NCBI RefSeq assembly: GCF_000311745.1
Contig: NZ_HE978532.1
Coordinates: forward strand, 532,949-596,948
Direction: 5' to 3'
DNA: 64,000 nucleotides
Source: Anaerococcus obesiensis ph10
Lineage (GTDB): Bacteria; Bacillota; Clostridia; Tissierellales; Peptoniphilaceae
A program made the translations under genes and the position numbers. Below, in pieces: positions 1 to 13,300 of the stretch (positions within the stretch are counted from its first letter, which is position 1; each line of letters begins with the position of its first letter). The notes under the pieces were generated by a model. The model was not told the DNA's origin and did no database searches. It saw only the letters and a list, made by a program, of their open reading frames with translations.

Positions 1-1117
1 CGTTACCATAGAAGAAGTCAACGTCGTTTGATTCAGGAATATTAACGATAGCTTTTTCGTTAAGTGTTGCTGAATATTCAAGAGCTACTAAGTGTTTATC
101 TTTTCCATTAACTTTTGCAAGACCTTTTTCTGTTAATGATACGTAGAATCCTGTTGCATCATTCTTTTCAATTGTATAATCTTCTGCAGCTGCTGCTTTT
201 CCATCAATAAATACTTTTAAGTCTTGATTGTATGTTAAACCAGCTGTCATACTATCTTGCCAGTATGCTGTTTGATAAGATGTGTTTTCTTTAAATAGAG
301 TTTCTACTCTATAGTCAAGTTTATCGCCTATTTGATGATCTTTTTTATCTTTATTTATAGTTTCTTGATCTCTTTTGTTATTTAGAGCATCAGTTTTTGC
401 TGCATCTCCAGTATTAAATTCGTCTTTATAGTCTTTTACAACTTCTGGTGCTTCTGCATCAGTGTTCTTTGGATATAAATGTAGAACATTTCCACCCATA
501 ATTGTTGCTGGAAGAACTATTGCTGAAGGTATAGCTTTACCTTCTTTACTTAATGTTTTGTTGTTTTCTTTGTATGTTGATTTTTCAAGATTTTCAACGA
601 TTACAAATTTAGTATCTTTAACTTTATCTCCGTCTTTGTCAAGGAATTGAGTTAAATCAATACTTCCTGTACCATTAGCAGTTGTCATTTTTTCAGCAAC
701 TTTTTGATAAGCTTTTGTTGTATCAATTTCTTTTGAAGGATATTTTTTATTTAATTCTTCTCCAGTTACTGTTCCTGCTGTTCCTGCTGGTACTTCTTTG
801 TAAACTTCAAAGTAAACATTAGCTACTTCTTTAGATTTTTCTCCAAAGAATTTTTGAATTTCTGTGATCTTTCCACCATTTGTTCTATTTTGTTCTGGAT
901 CCCAATTTGCTAAATCAGCTGAATCCATAACAATTTTGTGGATGTCAATTGTTGAAGTTGTTGAAGCTTCTGCTTCATCAGCTGGTGCGCCTTCTTTTGT
1001 TGTTGGCTTTTGAGTGCCTTTGTAATATTGGTCAGCGCTAGCATTTACAAAAGGTGCTGCAACTATTCCGAACACCATTGCGAATGCTGTTAAAAATGAC
1101 AAAATTTTGTGTTTCAT
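1..1117 (-). CDS. Major pilin backbone protein, 3' part outside window
   Basis: The open frame starts with ATG at 1117 behind a GGAGAAAATT ribosome site and runs off the left edge after 372 codons, so the sorting signal is not visible. Residues 1-27 (MKHKILSFLTAFAMVFGIVA...) are a signal peptide. Residues VLHLYPKN around 212-218 match the pilin motif (YPK) whose lysine, here K217, is the residue class C sortases use to join subunits. The region after it resembles the D2 domain of fimbrial isopeptide-forming pilins (SpaA/FimA type). It lies downstream of three class C sortases and a giant adhesin, as a shaft subunit should. Family assignment is from the motif and context; the Cna-B C-terminus cannot be checked here. 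Confidence 0.88.
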   Translation of the reverse strand, partial: MKHKILSFLTAFAMVFGIVAAPFVNASADQYYKGTQKPTTKEGAPADEAEASTTSTIDIHKIVMDSADLANWDPEQNRTNGGKITEIQKFFGEKSKEVANVYFEVYKEVPAGTAGTVTGEELNKKYPSKEIDTTKAYQKVAEKMTTANGTGSIDLTQFLDKDGDKVKDTKFVIVENLEKSTYKENNKTLSKEGKAIPSAIVLPATIMGGNVLHLYPKNTDAEAPEVVKDYKDEFNTGDAAKTDALNNKRDQETINKDKKDHQIGDKLDYRVETLFKENTSYQTAYWQDSMTAGLTYNQDLKVFIDGKAAAAEDYTIEKNDATGFYVSLTEKGLAKVNGKDKHLVALEYSATLNEKAIVNIPESNDVDFFYGN

Positions 1118-1243
1118 AATTTTCTCCTTTTTATTTTTTTGTCAATTTGCCTTGATATGTTTTGGCTTTCGCCTTATCAATTATGTATAATCTGTATTTC
1201 AAGATTTATACTAGAAACATTCCTACATTTATAATAACCCAAG
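1118..1243 (-). promoter_or_regulatory. Leader/possible promoter of the pilin gene
   Basis: On the minus strand TTGAAA (about 1197-1202) is followed after 17 bases by TGATAA, a moderate promoter match. Just downstream is a short GGC-GAAA-GCC tetraloop hairpin (about 1164-1173) in the leader. A dedicated pilin promoter would fit the hairpin that separates the adhesin gene from the pilin gene. The promoter call is tentative. Confidence 0.35.
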
Positions 1244-1273
1244 CTTGCAAGAAAATTTTATTTTTCTTGCAAG
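1244..1273 (-). terminator. Strong hairpin between giant adhesin and pilin genes
   Basis: A perfect 12-bp inverted repeat (CTTGCAAGAAAA at 1244-1255, TTTTCTTGCAAG at 1262-1273) with a 6-base loop lies 38 bases after the adhesin stop codon. On the minus strand it is not followed by a clean T-run, so it may act as a leaky terminator, attenuator or RNA processing/stability site instead of a full stop. Confidence 0.6.
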
Positions 1274-1310
1274 TTATTATTAGGTTTATTACCGAAAATT
1301 TTTAGACATC

Positions 1311-4300
1311 TTATACTATAAGTTTATCTTTTCTTTTTGAATAGGTCAATACTGCGACAAACATTATTATTAGTCCTAGGATTGTGTATCCTATCCAAAC
1401 TCCAGGGCCTCCTGTGTGAGGATATTCTGCCTTTTTGTTTGTTACTAAAACTCTATTTGTATCCGAATTTTCTTTATTTTTATCTTGAATATTCAAATCA
1501 ATTTTAGAAATCTTATTGTCCTTCTTATCCTTATATATTATTTTACCATTTTCTACATCAAATTTGAAGACTATTTTTTCAACAAGTGCGTAACCTTCTG
1601 GTGCTTTTGTTTCGACAATTTGGTATTCGCCATTTGGAATTTTTTCAAATTCAAATTGACCTTGGGCATTGGATGTAACTTTCCATTTATCTTCTTCTTT
1701 GTTGATTTTTGGCAAAAATTCTGTTCCGTCTTTTGTTAGTGGAACGAAATTTCCATTGTCATTTTTTCTACGAATTTCAAATTCTGCTCCAGCAAGTGCC
1801 TTGTCTGGTTTATCGGCGTCTACTTTTTTGAAGTAGATGTCTGGGTTTTTGATATTGGCGATGTCTAATGTTATTAGATTGACGTCACGGTCTAGATATT
1901 TACCATCGTACTGTGTCATAGCGACATTGTTTTTGCCCACTGTTATTTGCGTTGCTTTTTCCAGATATTTATCTAGGATTTGTTTTGTATCATTTTCGCC
2001 AAATTCTACTTTACCACTTGTTTTATTGATTGTGCCGATTTGGTAGGTTGCTTTTGCTCCTACTCTACCTTCGTCTTTGTATGGCATATCCACAATAAAT
2101 TGATAGTATTTTTCTTTTTCTTCTTGTGGGGTTTGTCCTTGTTCTGATCCTACTGGTTTATTTTTATCTTCTTCCTTGTATGGAGGTGTGATTGTTAAGG
2201 TCAAGTTTGGACTAGCTCCACCGTTGATTGCAACTTTATAAGAAGTGTTATCTTTATTTCCTATCTGATTTGCTCCATCGCCTGCTACTAATCTTACTTT
2301 TGTATTTGCTTGACTTAGTTTTAGTGATGGGTCTGTGGATTCTAGGATTAGTTTTGTTTTCTTTATGTCGCTTGGTTTTGCTTTGATGGTTATTTTTTGT
2401 CTAAATGTTTTGTTTTCTTTGTCTATTCCGATAATTTCTGTGTCAAGATTTTCTGGCTTGTTGCCATTTTGTTTGTAGGTTATATTTTCTACAGTTTTCA
2501 TCTTGTCATTTTTATCATCGAATGAGTTTAGCCATTTGACTTTACCATCTCTTGTTACTTCAAGTTTCCAAACTGCGTCAGATTTGGTGTAGCCTTTTGG
2601 AGCTTTTCTCTCTGTTAGAGTATATTTTCCTGCTGGAAGATTATTAAATAAGATTGTTCCATCTTTTTCTAATGTTCCTATATTAGGTGTGTATTTATCA
2701 TCATTATCTTTTTCTAGTAGGAACTCTGCTCCTTTGATACTTTGTCCATTTTCGTCAGTTTTTCTTACTCTTATTTCTGCTTTCTTGTAGTTTTCTATGA
2801 TTTGTTTATTGTTTTTTATTTCTACAATATTTCCTTTTTCATCTACTTTGAAAGAAGAAACTTCTTTTGCTGGCAAGTCGTAATGTTCATTATCAGGTGT
2901 GACGGTTTCTATAACTCTGTACGTACCTTCGGATAATCCTTCCCAAGAAAATACTCCGTTATCGTCTGATATTCTTGTTGAATTATTTACTTCGTCCCAT
3001 GATAAGCCATTTTGTTTTTGGAGTTTGAATGTTGCTCCTCCTAAAACTCTTCCTATGCCTAAATCTTTGAGAGATTCTGGATTTTCGCTTGATTGGTCTA
3101 CTACATTTGATAAAACTCCACCGTCAATTTTTACAAATTCTATTTTGTTTTTGAAGTTTAGAAGTTTTAATTCTTTGTTAGCATCTCCAATCGCTTCAGG
3201 ATTAAAGAATTCTGAGAAGGTTTCGAAATGATCTGTGTGTGTTCGTGTGTAACCATAATAGTCTTTCTTATTATATACCGCCTCTGATGTTGTCTTTAGT
3301 GATTGAGCTTTTCCTTCCAATTCTCCTTTGATTTCTATAACGTAGGTTGCATCGTTTGGATATCCATTTTTATTAATTACACTATTAAATTCAATTCTAT
3401 CGGTTAATGTATTGTCTTTTGTAATTTGATAATATCTCCATCTTCTAGCAGAATAATCATATTTTCTATAGTCATAACCGTCATAGTAATTAACTTCAGT
3501 GTGAACTCTCCTAGCGTATACATCATAGTCATATTTCGAATCGCTTACTAATTCTAAGTCATCTTCGTTTATATCGTAAGAATCTGGCAAGTCTCCATTT
3601 TGCCATCCCTGTGTAGCATTATTCACAGTTTTGTGGCTTCCTGAACCAGTTTTAACATAGGTTTTTACTGATAGGTTCTCATTTATCTTGATATATTTAT
3701 CTGTTGTAAATGATAGACTCTTATTCCAAATATTACTGTTCCAAGGATTTAGATAAAGAATTGCTGTAAAGGTCTTTTGATCTGGATCAAGTCTTAGCAT
3801 ATATGATGATATAGCTGTATCTGGATTTTGGTATCCGTCGTATTCCTCTTCAGCATTGTATCCTCTATAGTTTATATTTATAGAATCTGAATAATGATAA
3901 TTTGTATTTGTTTTATCGGTGTTATTTCCTATGTTTACATCGACTGTTATGTCTTGTGTATGGTCTACAACTCTTCTGTTTGGGAAGATTTGCATAAACA
4001 TTGACATAAAGTCTGGTCTGTAGTCGCCTACGTATTTTGTAAAGGTATAGGTGATTGATTTTCTATCAGAATTTATTTTTGCCTCAGCAAGTTTTCCAGC
4101 AGGTCCGATTATATCAAATTGTGAATCTGGATTTTTTCCTTTGTTATCATTATCTTTAAATATTCCATCTAAATCTACATTTTCTGAGAAATGGATTGTG
4201 AAGTAATCTCCAGGTTTAATTTCTTTGTTAGGATCGATTTTAAATTTGAAATTTGCAATCATTCCTTCAGCCTTGTTTGGATATACAGTTGTCTTACTTG

Positions 4301-7300
4301 GTATATCAGCTGTAGAAATTAATTCTTTTTGATCTCCATCGAAGCTTATATATTTTGAAACATCATCTTTTCTTGCTGGAGTTTCGCCCCAATCTCCTCC
4401 TCCAAGAGTGATTAATTTTTTCTTGGTATCTAGGATGTAGCCGTTTATTGTTTTTCTTTCTTTTAACCAATAGTAGCCATAAGGCAAGTCTTTGAAAGAA
4501 ATTTCTCCATTTTCATCTGTTATTCTTTCTTCTCCAACTTGTGTTTCGTTTTCGTCGGTTTTGTGAAGGGTGTATTTTACATTTGCAAGTGGCCTGTTAT
4601 TTTCGTCAACTTTTTTGATTTTAAATTCGCCCTTGCCTGGTTTTTCGTTGATGATTTTACCAAGTGTTCCAATGTTAGCATCGGTTACTTCTTTTTCTAC
4701 GAATTCGTCGTCGACTTTGTCGTAGATGTAAATTTTACCTTCTAGAACTCTGAATTTCTTGACTGGACCATTTACTTGCATGTAGCCATCTGGGGCATTT
4801 GGTTCCATAATTTGATAGAAACCATCTGTTAGGCCTTCGAATGTAAATTTACCTTTGTCGTCAGATTTTCCTTTGTAAGCGCTGTTGTCGATTGTTACAT
4901 TGCTTACTCCAACTTTACGTTGTTTTGTTCCATCGGATTTTTCGATGTAGAGACCTTCTTTATCTTTTTTGATAAATTCTATATCTTTTGTTACTGGATA
5001 GTAGCCTTTGTTTTCTTTATCCCAATCCTTTGGATCTTGTTTTTGTAGGATAAATTCTACATTTTGTAGTGGAACTTCCTTGGTTATAAGTTTGCCACCT
5101 TCTCCTTTTTCTTCGTCTTTACCAACTTTTGTAAATTCAACTTTATTTTTTTCATTGATTACTTTGAGTATAGAATTTGGATCGGCAATATTGATTGTTA
5201 TTCCATCTCCGATTACTTTTCCATCTTCTGTAACAAGTTGTCCTCTTGCATTTTTAAGCTCTTTGTTATTTTTATCTAATACAGCTTTTAATATAGCTAT
5301 AACTTTTCCAGGATTTTGTGTATCATTTACAAATAAAAGTTTGTATTTATTTGATGATAGCTTATATCCTTCTGGTGCTTTTTCTTCTTCTAGAAGATAG
5401 GTCTTACCAGTTTTGATTCCGTTTACATCAAACTTATAGATTCCAGCATTTGAATCTTTTGCAAGGTCGATAGTTGTTCTAAATACATCCTTATCGTCAT
5501 CTGTGTTGGTTAGTTTTAAGTGTAACTTACCTTTTGTGATGTTGTTGAATACTTTTCTACCATTTGAATCTGTTAGGAATCCTTTGGTTAAGTAGAAGTA
5601 TTGTTGTTTTTCATCGTTTTTAACGTAGAAATATCCAGGTCCATCTGTATCTACTTCTGTATTTCTATTTCTAGTAAAGATGTATGAAAACTCTTGAGTT
5701 TTATCTACCAATACATTTTCGCCGCTATCGGCATCCTTTTTCATTTCATAGAATTTCTTCTTTAGCTTGTAGTTATCTTTTTCGTCTTCGTAGATTTGGA
5801 TAACTATTTGCCTATCCATTTCTTTGAAGCCATCTGGCGCTTGGGTTTCTATTAATGTGTAGATACCTTTGGATAGGTTTTTAACTTCAAATGTACCATC
5901 GGTTTCTATGAGTTCGTAAGGTGCTGCTGATGAATTTCCTTTTTTAGCATCTTCTAATTTTGTTGGATCATCAGAGTTTTTAAGCATTACGAATTTAGTT
6001 TCTTTGGCAATTGTATCTTTGTTTACATTTACCTTCTTCCACTTCAAATCTACAGTGGTTTTGGTGTTTGTTAAGATGTAATTAAATTCGCCAACTTGTT
6101 TTTGTTCCAAATTACTCTTCTTATCAAAGCCATTTTTGATATAGGTTGTGTAATAATTATCTTCTTCTTTATTTGGATTTTTATCATGATTTGCATATTT
6201 TTCGTAATATTTTTTCTCAAAAGCTTTATTGTATTTTGCTTGTAGACCATTTTCAGTTTTTTCAACTGTTATTATCCACCTATCTTGAACAGCCTTGCTG
6301 TCGTAGCCTTCTGGCTTGTCGGTCTCTCTTAGTTCGTAGATACCTTCGCCAAGTGTGTCGAATGTGACTGAACCAGATTTTTGAGAACGTGCGCTTTTGT
6401 TGTACATATAGGTTGCACCTGAGACAGCATCATAGTTATAAGCTTTGCTATCAAATGTTTGTCTTAATTTTTTGAGGTTGAAATATACATCTGGAAGTAT
6501 ATTTCCATCTTGGTCTTGTTTTTTGAATACAAATTTAGTTTTTTTGTAGTTTGCAACCTTGATGTCTTTTGGATTGCCTTTATCGTCAAGTTGTGGAGTA
6601 TTTTTGCCATCTGTTTCATTTTCTGGCGTAAATCTAATTGACGCATCGTGTTTTTCAAAGACTATTTTTAGTTTGTAGGTTTTTGGATCTTGAACTACTC
6701 TGAAATACCATGGATCAGGTTTTATAAATTTCTCCAAAGCTTTTGTTTCTTGTAGTTTGTACCTACCAACACCAAGACCTGTGAAGGTAAATTTTGAACT
6801 TACGTAAGAATATAGAGGTTGATCATATCCACCAGGGATTGGCTTTCCATCTTCATCAACTTGGGTTACCCTAAAGTCTGATGACTCTACTAAAATATCA
6901 TTTCCCTTTTCATCTTTTACACCTTCGATTTTTTGGAATTTGAAGTCGATGTAGTCTTTGTTGTTAAATACAATATCCAAATCTCCCTCTTGGTCTTTTT
7001 GGAAATGTAATCCAGGCTTTTCTACTTCTACATATTTTCCATTTTGTTTTTCATAAGCCTTGATAACTTGCTTCCAATAACCTTTTTCATCGGCTTTGAA
7101 AGTGATAGCTAGGAATTTATCTTCTAGCTTATAACCAGCTGATGGCTTTGTTTCTTTGAGGATATAAGTACCTTGTTCTAGATTAGAGAAAAGAACTTGT
7201 GTATCCTTCTTTGACGTCTTTTTGACACCGTTGATAGTTTCATCATAGCCTTCTGGTTTGATAAACTTATCATATTCTTTGCCATCATCAGCCTTTTCTT

Positions 7301-10300
7301 TTTCGTTAAGATTTTCGTATTTTGGATTTCCTTCATTATCAAATGTTAGATTGCCATCTCCATCGAGTTTTGCTCTTCTTAAAATAAAATCTGCTCCATC
7401 TATATTTTGATAGGTCGCAAGGTCTTTTTTGTAGAAGCCTAGCTCTGTTGTTTTGAGGAAGTTTGTAACTCTAACATCGTCGATACCCTTGTATGGAGCA
7501 TCTGGTCTTGCTGGGTCTGACCTGTGGTCGTCCTTGATGATTTGAGTGAATTTATCATACTCATTATCGCCAAGCTTAATACCTTTGATTGGTTTACCTA
7601 GAAGCTCTTTTCTATCTTTTTTTGGTATTGCCCATCTTGCATCTTCTACATTTTCTGGCAAGGTTTCAGTAAATTGGAATTCTATTTTCATGTAGTCATC
7701 GTCAGATGGTTTTTTGTAGTTTCCATTAGCATCTTTTGCGACTTCTACCTTGAAATACCATTTCTTGTCATTGCCATTTTCATCTTTAGGAAGTCTATAA
7801 GCTCCACTTGGTGCTTTGATTTCTGTTAGCTCATAGAGACCTGGCGACAATTCTCTGAAGTAGTTATCTCCTGGAAGACCAGTCGCTTCTGATACACCAT
7901 CAAATTCCTCATTACCATATACAGGAGGTTTTTCATCAATAATTTGATCACTCTTTAGAAGCTTTCTAGCTCTAAATTGAGCACCTGTTAGGACACCATT
8001 GTTTTCATTGACCTTGGTAATTCTTAGAGGAATCCTAAATCCAGTTTCGTCTTTATTGAAGATGTCCATGGTGTTACCATTAGCTATATTTAAACTTACG
8101 GTATCTTTAGCATCTGCTATTGATTTGCTATCAATTGTGTAATTAGATACATTTGGTAGCGCCCAATCTTTGGCAAATTTATCTTCTCTAGTATAGACAA
8201 GTCTATAGTTTTTGCTAGGATCAAGCTTGGTATTAAATTGTACCTTGCCTGCGTTTTTAGCTTCTTGAGTTTCTAAAGCTGTTAGGTTGCCTTCTTCAAA
8301 TAGTTCCAGTTTACCAGGAGAAGAGTCATCTGGAGCTTGTGCATTTCCATTAACTGATCCAGAGTATGTGAAGTTAACTTCAAAATTCTTGCCGTCTTGT
8401 GGTGTAGGAGTATCTTCTACGAAAGTTGCACTTACTGTTACATCTGATGCTGGCATTGTAAAATTATTTTCAGTAACTGGGATGTCTTCTCCATTAGCAC
8501 CAGTTACTTTTAAATCTTTTAATCTGTAGCCATTAGATGGATTAACTGTAAGAGTAATCACTTCGCCTTTATTAATATTTATTGATTTACTTGCAGTAAC
8601 ACTTCCATTTTCACTTGGATTTATTTTTATTTTGTAAGTGTTTGGTGCTGGTGGTGTTTCTTTTATTTTTTTAGTATAAAGTTCCCCATTACTTTTTGGA
8701 TAAGTACTACTTATTAGATTTTCTTTTCCATTATTTGTAAATTTAACACCCTTATCTATATCAGATTTATTGATAGGATAATTTTTATCAAAGTCGGTTC
8801 CTTCTTTTAAATCAATTGTGTAAGAAAATTCTAAGCTTTCGCCTTTTTTAAGATTAATTCCACCAAGGCTTATAGTATTATTTGTGCTATCTTTTACAAT
8901 ATTATTAGAAATATCATTTGTTCCAATTTTTGCACTGGTACTTAATAGATTTATTAATGGTCTTAATCCAATATCAAGTTTTCCATCTTTTACTAAAAGT
9001 CCATCGCTATTATTAACAAAGCCATCGTTATTTAGAACTTCATTTACCATATTTTTGTAAACATAGTATGCTTTACCATTTCTTCCGTCATCGTTTTTGA
9101 AATATTCAAAATATTTTAATTGTGGCATTACTGTATCAGCGTATTGGCTTTGGTATCCACTTGCAAGATTGAAAGTTTTTTGGTCTGTGTGGACAACAAA
9201 AGTTTCAAATCCACCATCTTTAAATTTATTAACTAAATCAGCTTTTTTGAATTTAAATTGTCCATTTACTGCACCATATCTTTTGACTTTCTCTACATGG
9301 AAGTTTGCAAAATCTATCATTATCTTCTTGTCATAGCCATCTTTTGAAATAGATGTTAGATAAGAATCAATGCTATCAAGAAGTTTTTGTGAACCATCGT
9401 TATTAGAATTATTTCTTTGGCTTATATTTGCATTTGCCAAAAAGTCCTTGTAAGTTTGATTTGCTTTTTCTCCTTCTCCATCAAAATAAATATTTTCATA
9501 ATTTACATCTTGTAAAGATTTGGATATTTTATTCAATGATGAATTTGTGGTTTTTAATGCTGTTTTTGTATCAGTATATTCGATAAAGCTTACATCAACT
9601 TGTGTACCAGTTTCTTCTGCTTTTTTGGCAATTTGTGTGATTGCATAGTTGATATTTTTGTCTAAGGTTCTACCTTTAGCAATACCTTGACCTACCGTTG
9701 TTGTCGCAGAATCTTTTGACCTTTCTACCAAAAATACCATTTGTATTTTCTTGCCAGGAACTTCTTTTTCTTTAGGACTAATAGAAAAGTTTATTGTTCT
9801 TTTTCCATTTGTTGTATCAACTTTGCTTGCCTTTACTTTGATATTTAGATCGTCAGTGCTTGAATCGTATTCTATATCTTGTAAATCTTCTTCCAAGCTT
9901 GGAGCAAGAAGTCTATTTATTGGCAATTGGTCTGATATATCAAGTCCTGCCATTTGTAGTCTTGGGCTCATTGATGGGTTTGTGATGGAGCTTATTGACT
10001 GGATTCCTTGAGCTAAGGTTTTTGGGTCGAATTTTTTATCTGACCTGTAAGTTCTTCCAGCCTCATCTACATATACATACCACTCATCGGTTGTTTTTTC
10101 GTAACCTGCTGGTCCTCTAAATTCTTGTAGAACGTAGTAGCCAGGTTTTAAGTTATCGAAAGTCACAATACCTTGATTTGCTGGTAGGGTTGATGGGTCT
10201 TCACCAATTCTAAATCTCTTGCCCTTATCATCTACTGCATATCTAACTTCTTTTCCATCTTTGCTTTTGAAATTTTTGTAACCAGCGACCCCTAATTTTT

Positions 10301-13300
10301 TTCGGTCTTCTTCGCTCATTGTTTTAGCTTTTTCTTCAGTTAGGTATAGGATGATTGGATTACCTGGGGTTACTTTTTGGATATATTCTTTTGCATAACC
10401 GCCTGGGTTTTTCTCTATTTCAAATTCTTTATTTGCAGTATAGAGTCTGAAGTAGGCACGTCTTAGACCTACAATCTTAGGGTTGTCCTTATTAATTATT
10501 ACAAGTTTTCCATTTTTATCAACATAGGAAATTGCATTACCAGTTTTTCTGATTGAGAATTTACCTAGTTGCTCGCCTTCTCTAAAGTCGATTACACCTT
10601 TGAAGATAGAATGGGCACCTGTATCTGCGTTGGTGTTAGGGTCTCTTACTATTACCTTCATCTCACCAACGTTGGTTATGGCTTCTGCCTCTACCTTAAG
10701 TAGAATGTCGTTTGCAACATTGTATCCTTTCGGAGGATTTGTTTCTCTTAGGACATAATACTTACCAAATTCTAATCCCTTTAGGTGGAAGAATCCATCT
10801 TCAGCTTGGGTTATACCAGTTTGTATTGGTTGTATTTTACCATCTACTTTTTTACCAATTATTGCTCCGTAGTAGTCTGAGCTATAAAGGTCGAAGCTTA
10901 CTGGCTTATTATCTTTGCCTGGAATTTGCTTTTTGTATTCTTCTTTGTGGACAATAGGTTTGCCATCTTTATCTAGTTTGATTTTTCCATCTTCATCTTT
11001 TTCTAGTTCGCCTAGGTATTTTGTAAACTGAATGTCAATTTTTCTAGGCTTGTTTGTTAGTTCGTAGACTGACTCATCATTTAGATTTATCTTCTTTTCT
11101 CCACTGCCGTCTTTTTTGACTTCATAGACTGTTTTTACAAGCTCGCCATTTACTTCGCGAACTTCTATTCTCCAATATGAATCTAGTACTTGGTAACCAT
11201 AAGGAGCTTGGATTTCTGTTAGCTTGTAGTTACCTTCGACTAATTTATCAAAACGGAAGTAGCCTTTTTCGTTTTCTTTGCCGCCGTCTTTTTTGATAGA
11301 ATCTGATGTCAAATCTTTTAGGTAGGTTGATCCATCTTTGGTCCAGAGTGATTCTAATCTAAATCTAGCATCTGTAAGACCTTGCTTTTCTTCGCCATTT
11401 TGTATTTCTCTAATTTTCCTAAATTCTATCTCAGTTTCTTTTGGATAGTTTCTTACAATTGTTAAGTCACCATCTTTTTCCTTAGGAGCATTCTCTCCTA
11501 CAAAATGTAAAACTACTTTATTTTTTCCAGCAACTGTTTCTTCTTTTGCTTCAAGAATATAAAGTGGGGCTTTTTGGTAGCCTGCTGGTACTTTTGTTTC
11601 TTCTAGGATATAGTAGCCTTTTGGAATTTGTTCAAATTTGAACTCTCCATAATATCCTTTAGATGTTTGTCTGTAAGTATCATCGTATTTAATTTTAGTC
11701 GGATCTTTTATTTGAGTTTTTACATCATCAAGGGAGTTTGCTGTTACTTTTCTTAGTGTAAATTCTGCTCCATTTAGTTTTGCAAATTCATTTTTCTTTA
11801 CAAATTCTAAATCGCCTAGGTTATCTTGGATATTTGTTAATTTGACTTTGACTTTGTTGTCTTTGTCAACTTCTACCAAATTTGTGCCTTCAGCAGATTT
11901 TGGAATATCTTTGTCTTTTATTATTACTTCTGTTTTGTAGCCGTCGTTTACATGAATTTCTGGTAAATTTTTAAATTTGTATGGACCTTTATCTTCATTG
12001 ACTAGGCTTCTTTTTACTTGAATTTCGAATTCTTTGATTGGCTCATATCCTGATGGAGCTTCTTCTTGAACTATATAATAACCTGGTTTTAAATATAATT
12101 TTTCGTTATTATCTTTTTTGGAAGTCCATTCTACTTTTTCATTTGTATATTTGTTGATAAAAGTAAATTTTGCTCCTTCAAGTTTTGTCTTGCCATCATT
12201 TGTATATTTATCAATTTCAAGTGGTTCTGTAATACGACCTGTGATTAACTCTTGGTACTTACCTTCTTTGGTGTGGGAGTAAAAAACTAATTGAACTGTG
12301 TTTGCTTTATCTTTGTTCCAATCAGAACCTTTTTTGTAAGATGCAATGACTTTCTTTAATAATTCATTAGCCATCTCATATTGAGTGTTTTTTACGATTG
12401 GGTAGTTTTTGATAGTTGTTTCATTATCTTTTAATTTTCTAAGACCTTCGTAAGTATTATGATTTTTCTTCTCTCCATCGAAATAATCACCTGTCCAACT
12501 ACCGTCAGGATTTTTACTACCTGTTAAGGTGTGATTAAATTTCCATGAATCATCGTTGTAGCCTTTAGGAGAATCGAAAAAGTCCTCACTTATGCTTATA
12601 CCATCTGTGAAATGATGGAGTACTCTTTGGTACATAGAGTTTTCGATGAGCCTGTGCATTACTTCGCCATTAGTTTCGCTTCCAATTAAGTCGTTGAATT
12701 TACCTAGGGTATATTCTTTTTTAACTTGTTCACCATAGAAATAAATTCTTTTCATCAAATCTTCCATGGCTTGACCTTGGCTCATTCCGTTTGGATTTAA
12801 TACGATACCATCGTCTGTTGGTGTTCCATTTAAGTGGTTAACAAGTCTATAATTTCCTTTAGGATTTCCTACAATTTCGTTAAGTCTTGATATTAAATAA
12901 TCTCCTGATGGATCTTCGTGTATATCAAGAAATATTCCGTCGCTACCCTTAAATGAAGGATCTGGAGTACCTTTGTTGAAACATTGTACCATATCAAAGT
13001 TTTTGTTAATACGCATTATTGGATATGGATTTTCTAGGTAGGCTAGGTATTTATCTGTTAGGTCTTTGTTGGAAACTTTTTTTGTAAATAAGTTTATACG
13101 TCCACCAGTAGTTGTTTCTCCTACTAGATTGTTTACTTTTTTCTCTTTGATATTTGCTTCGAAACGATAAGTATCATCTCTTGTACCTTTTTGGTCTTCA
13201 TATTCATAAGAGATTAAAGTTCCTGGATAAAAATCTCCATATTCTGTTACAACTTCGCTAATTTGTGGAGTTCTTTTATAAAGTCCATTTTCTAGTGGGA

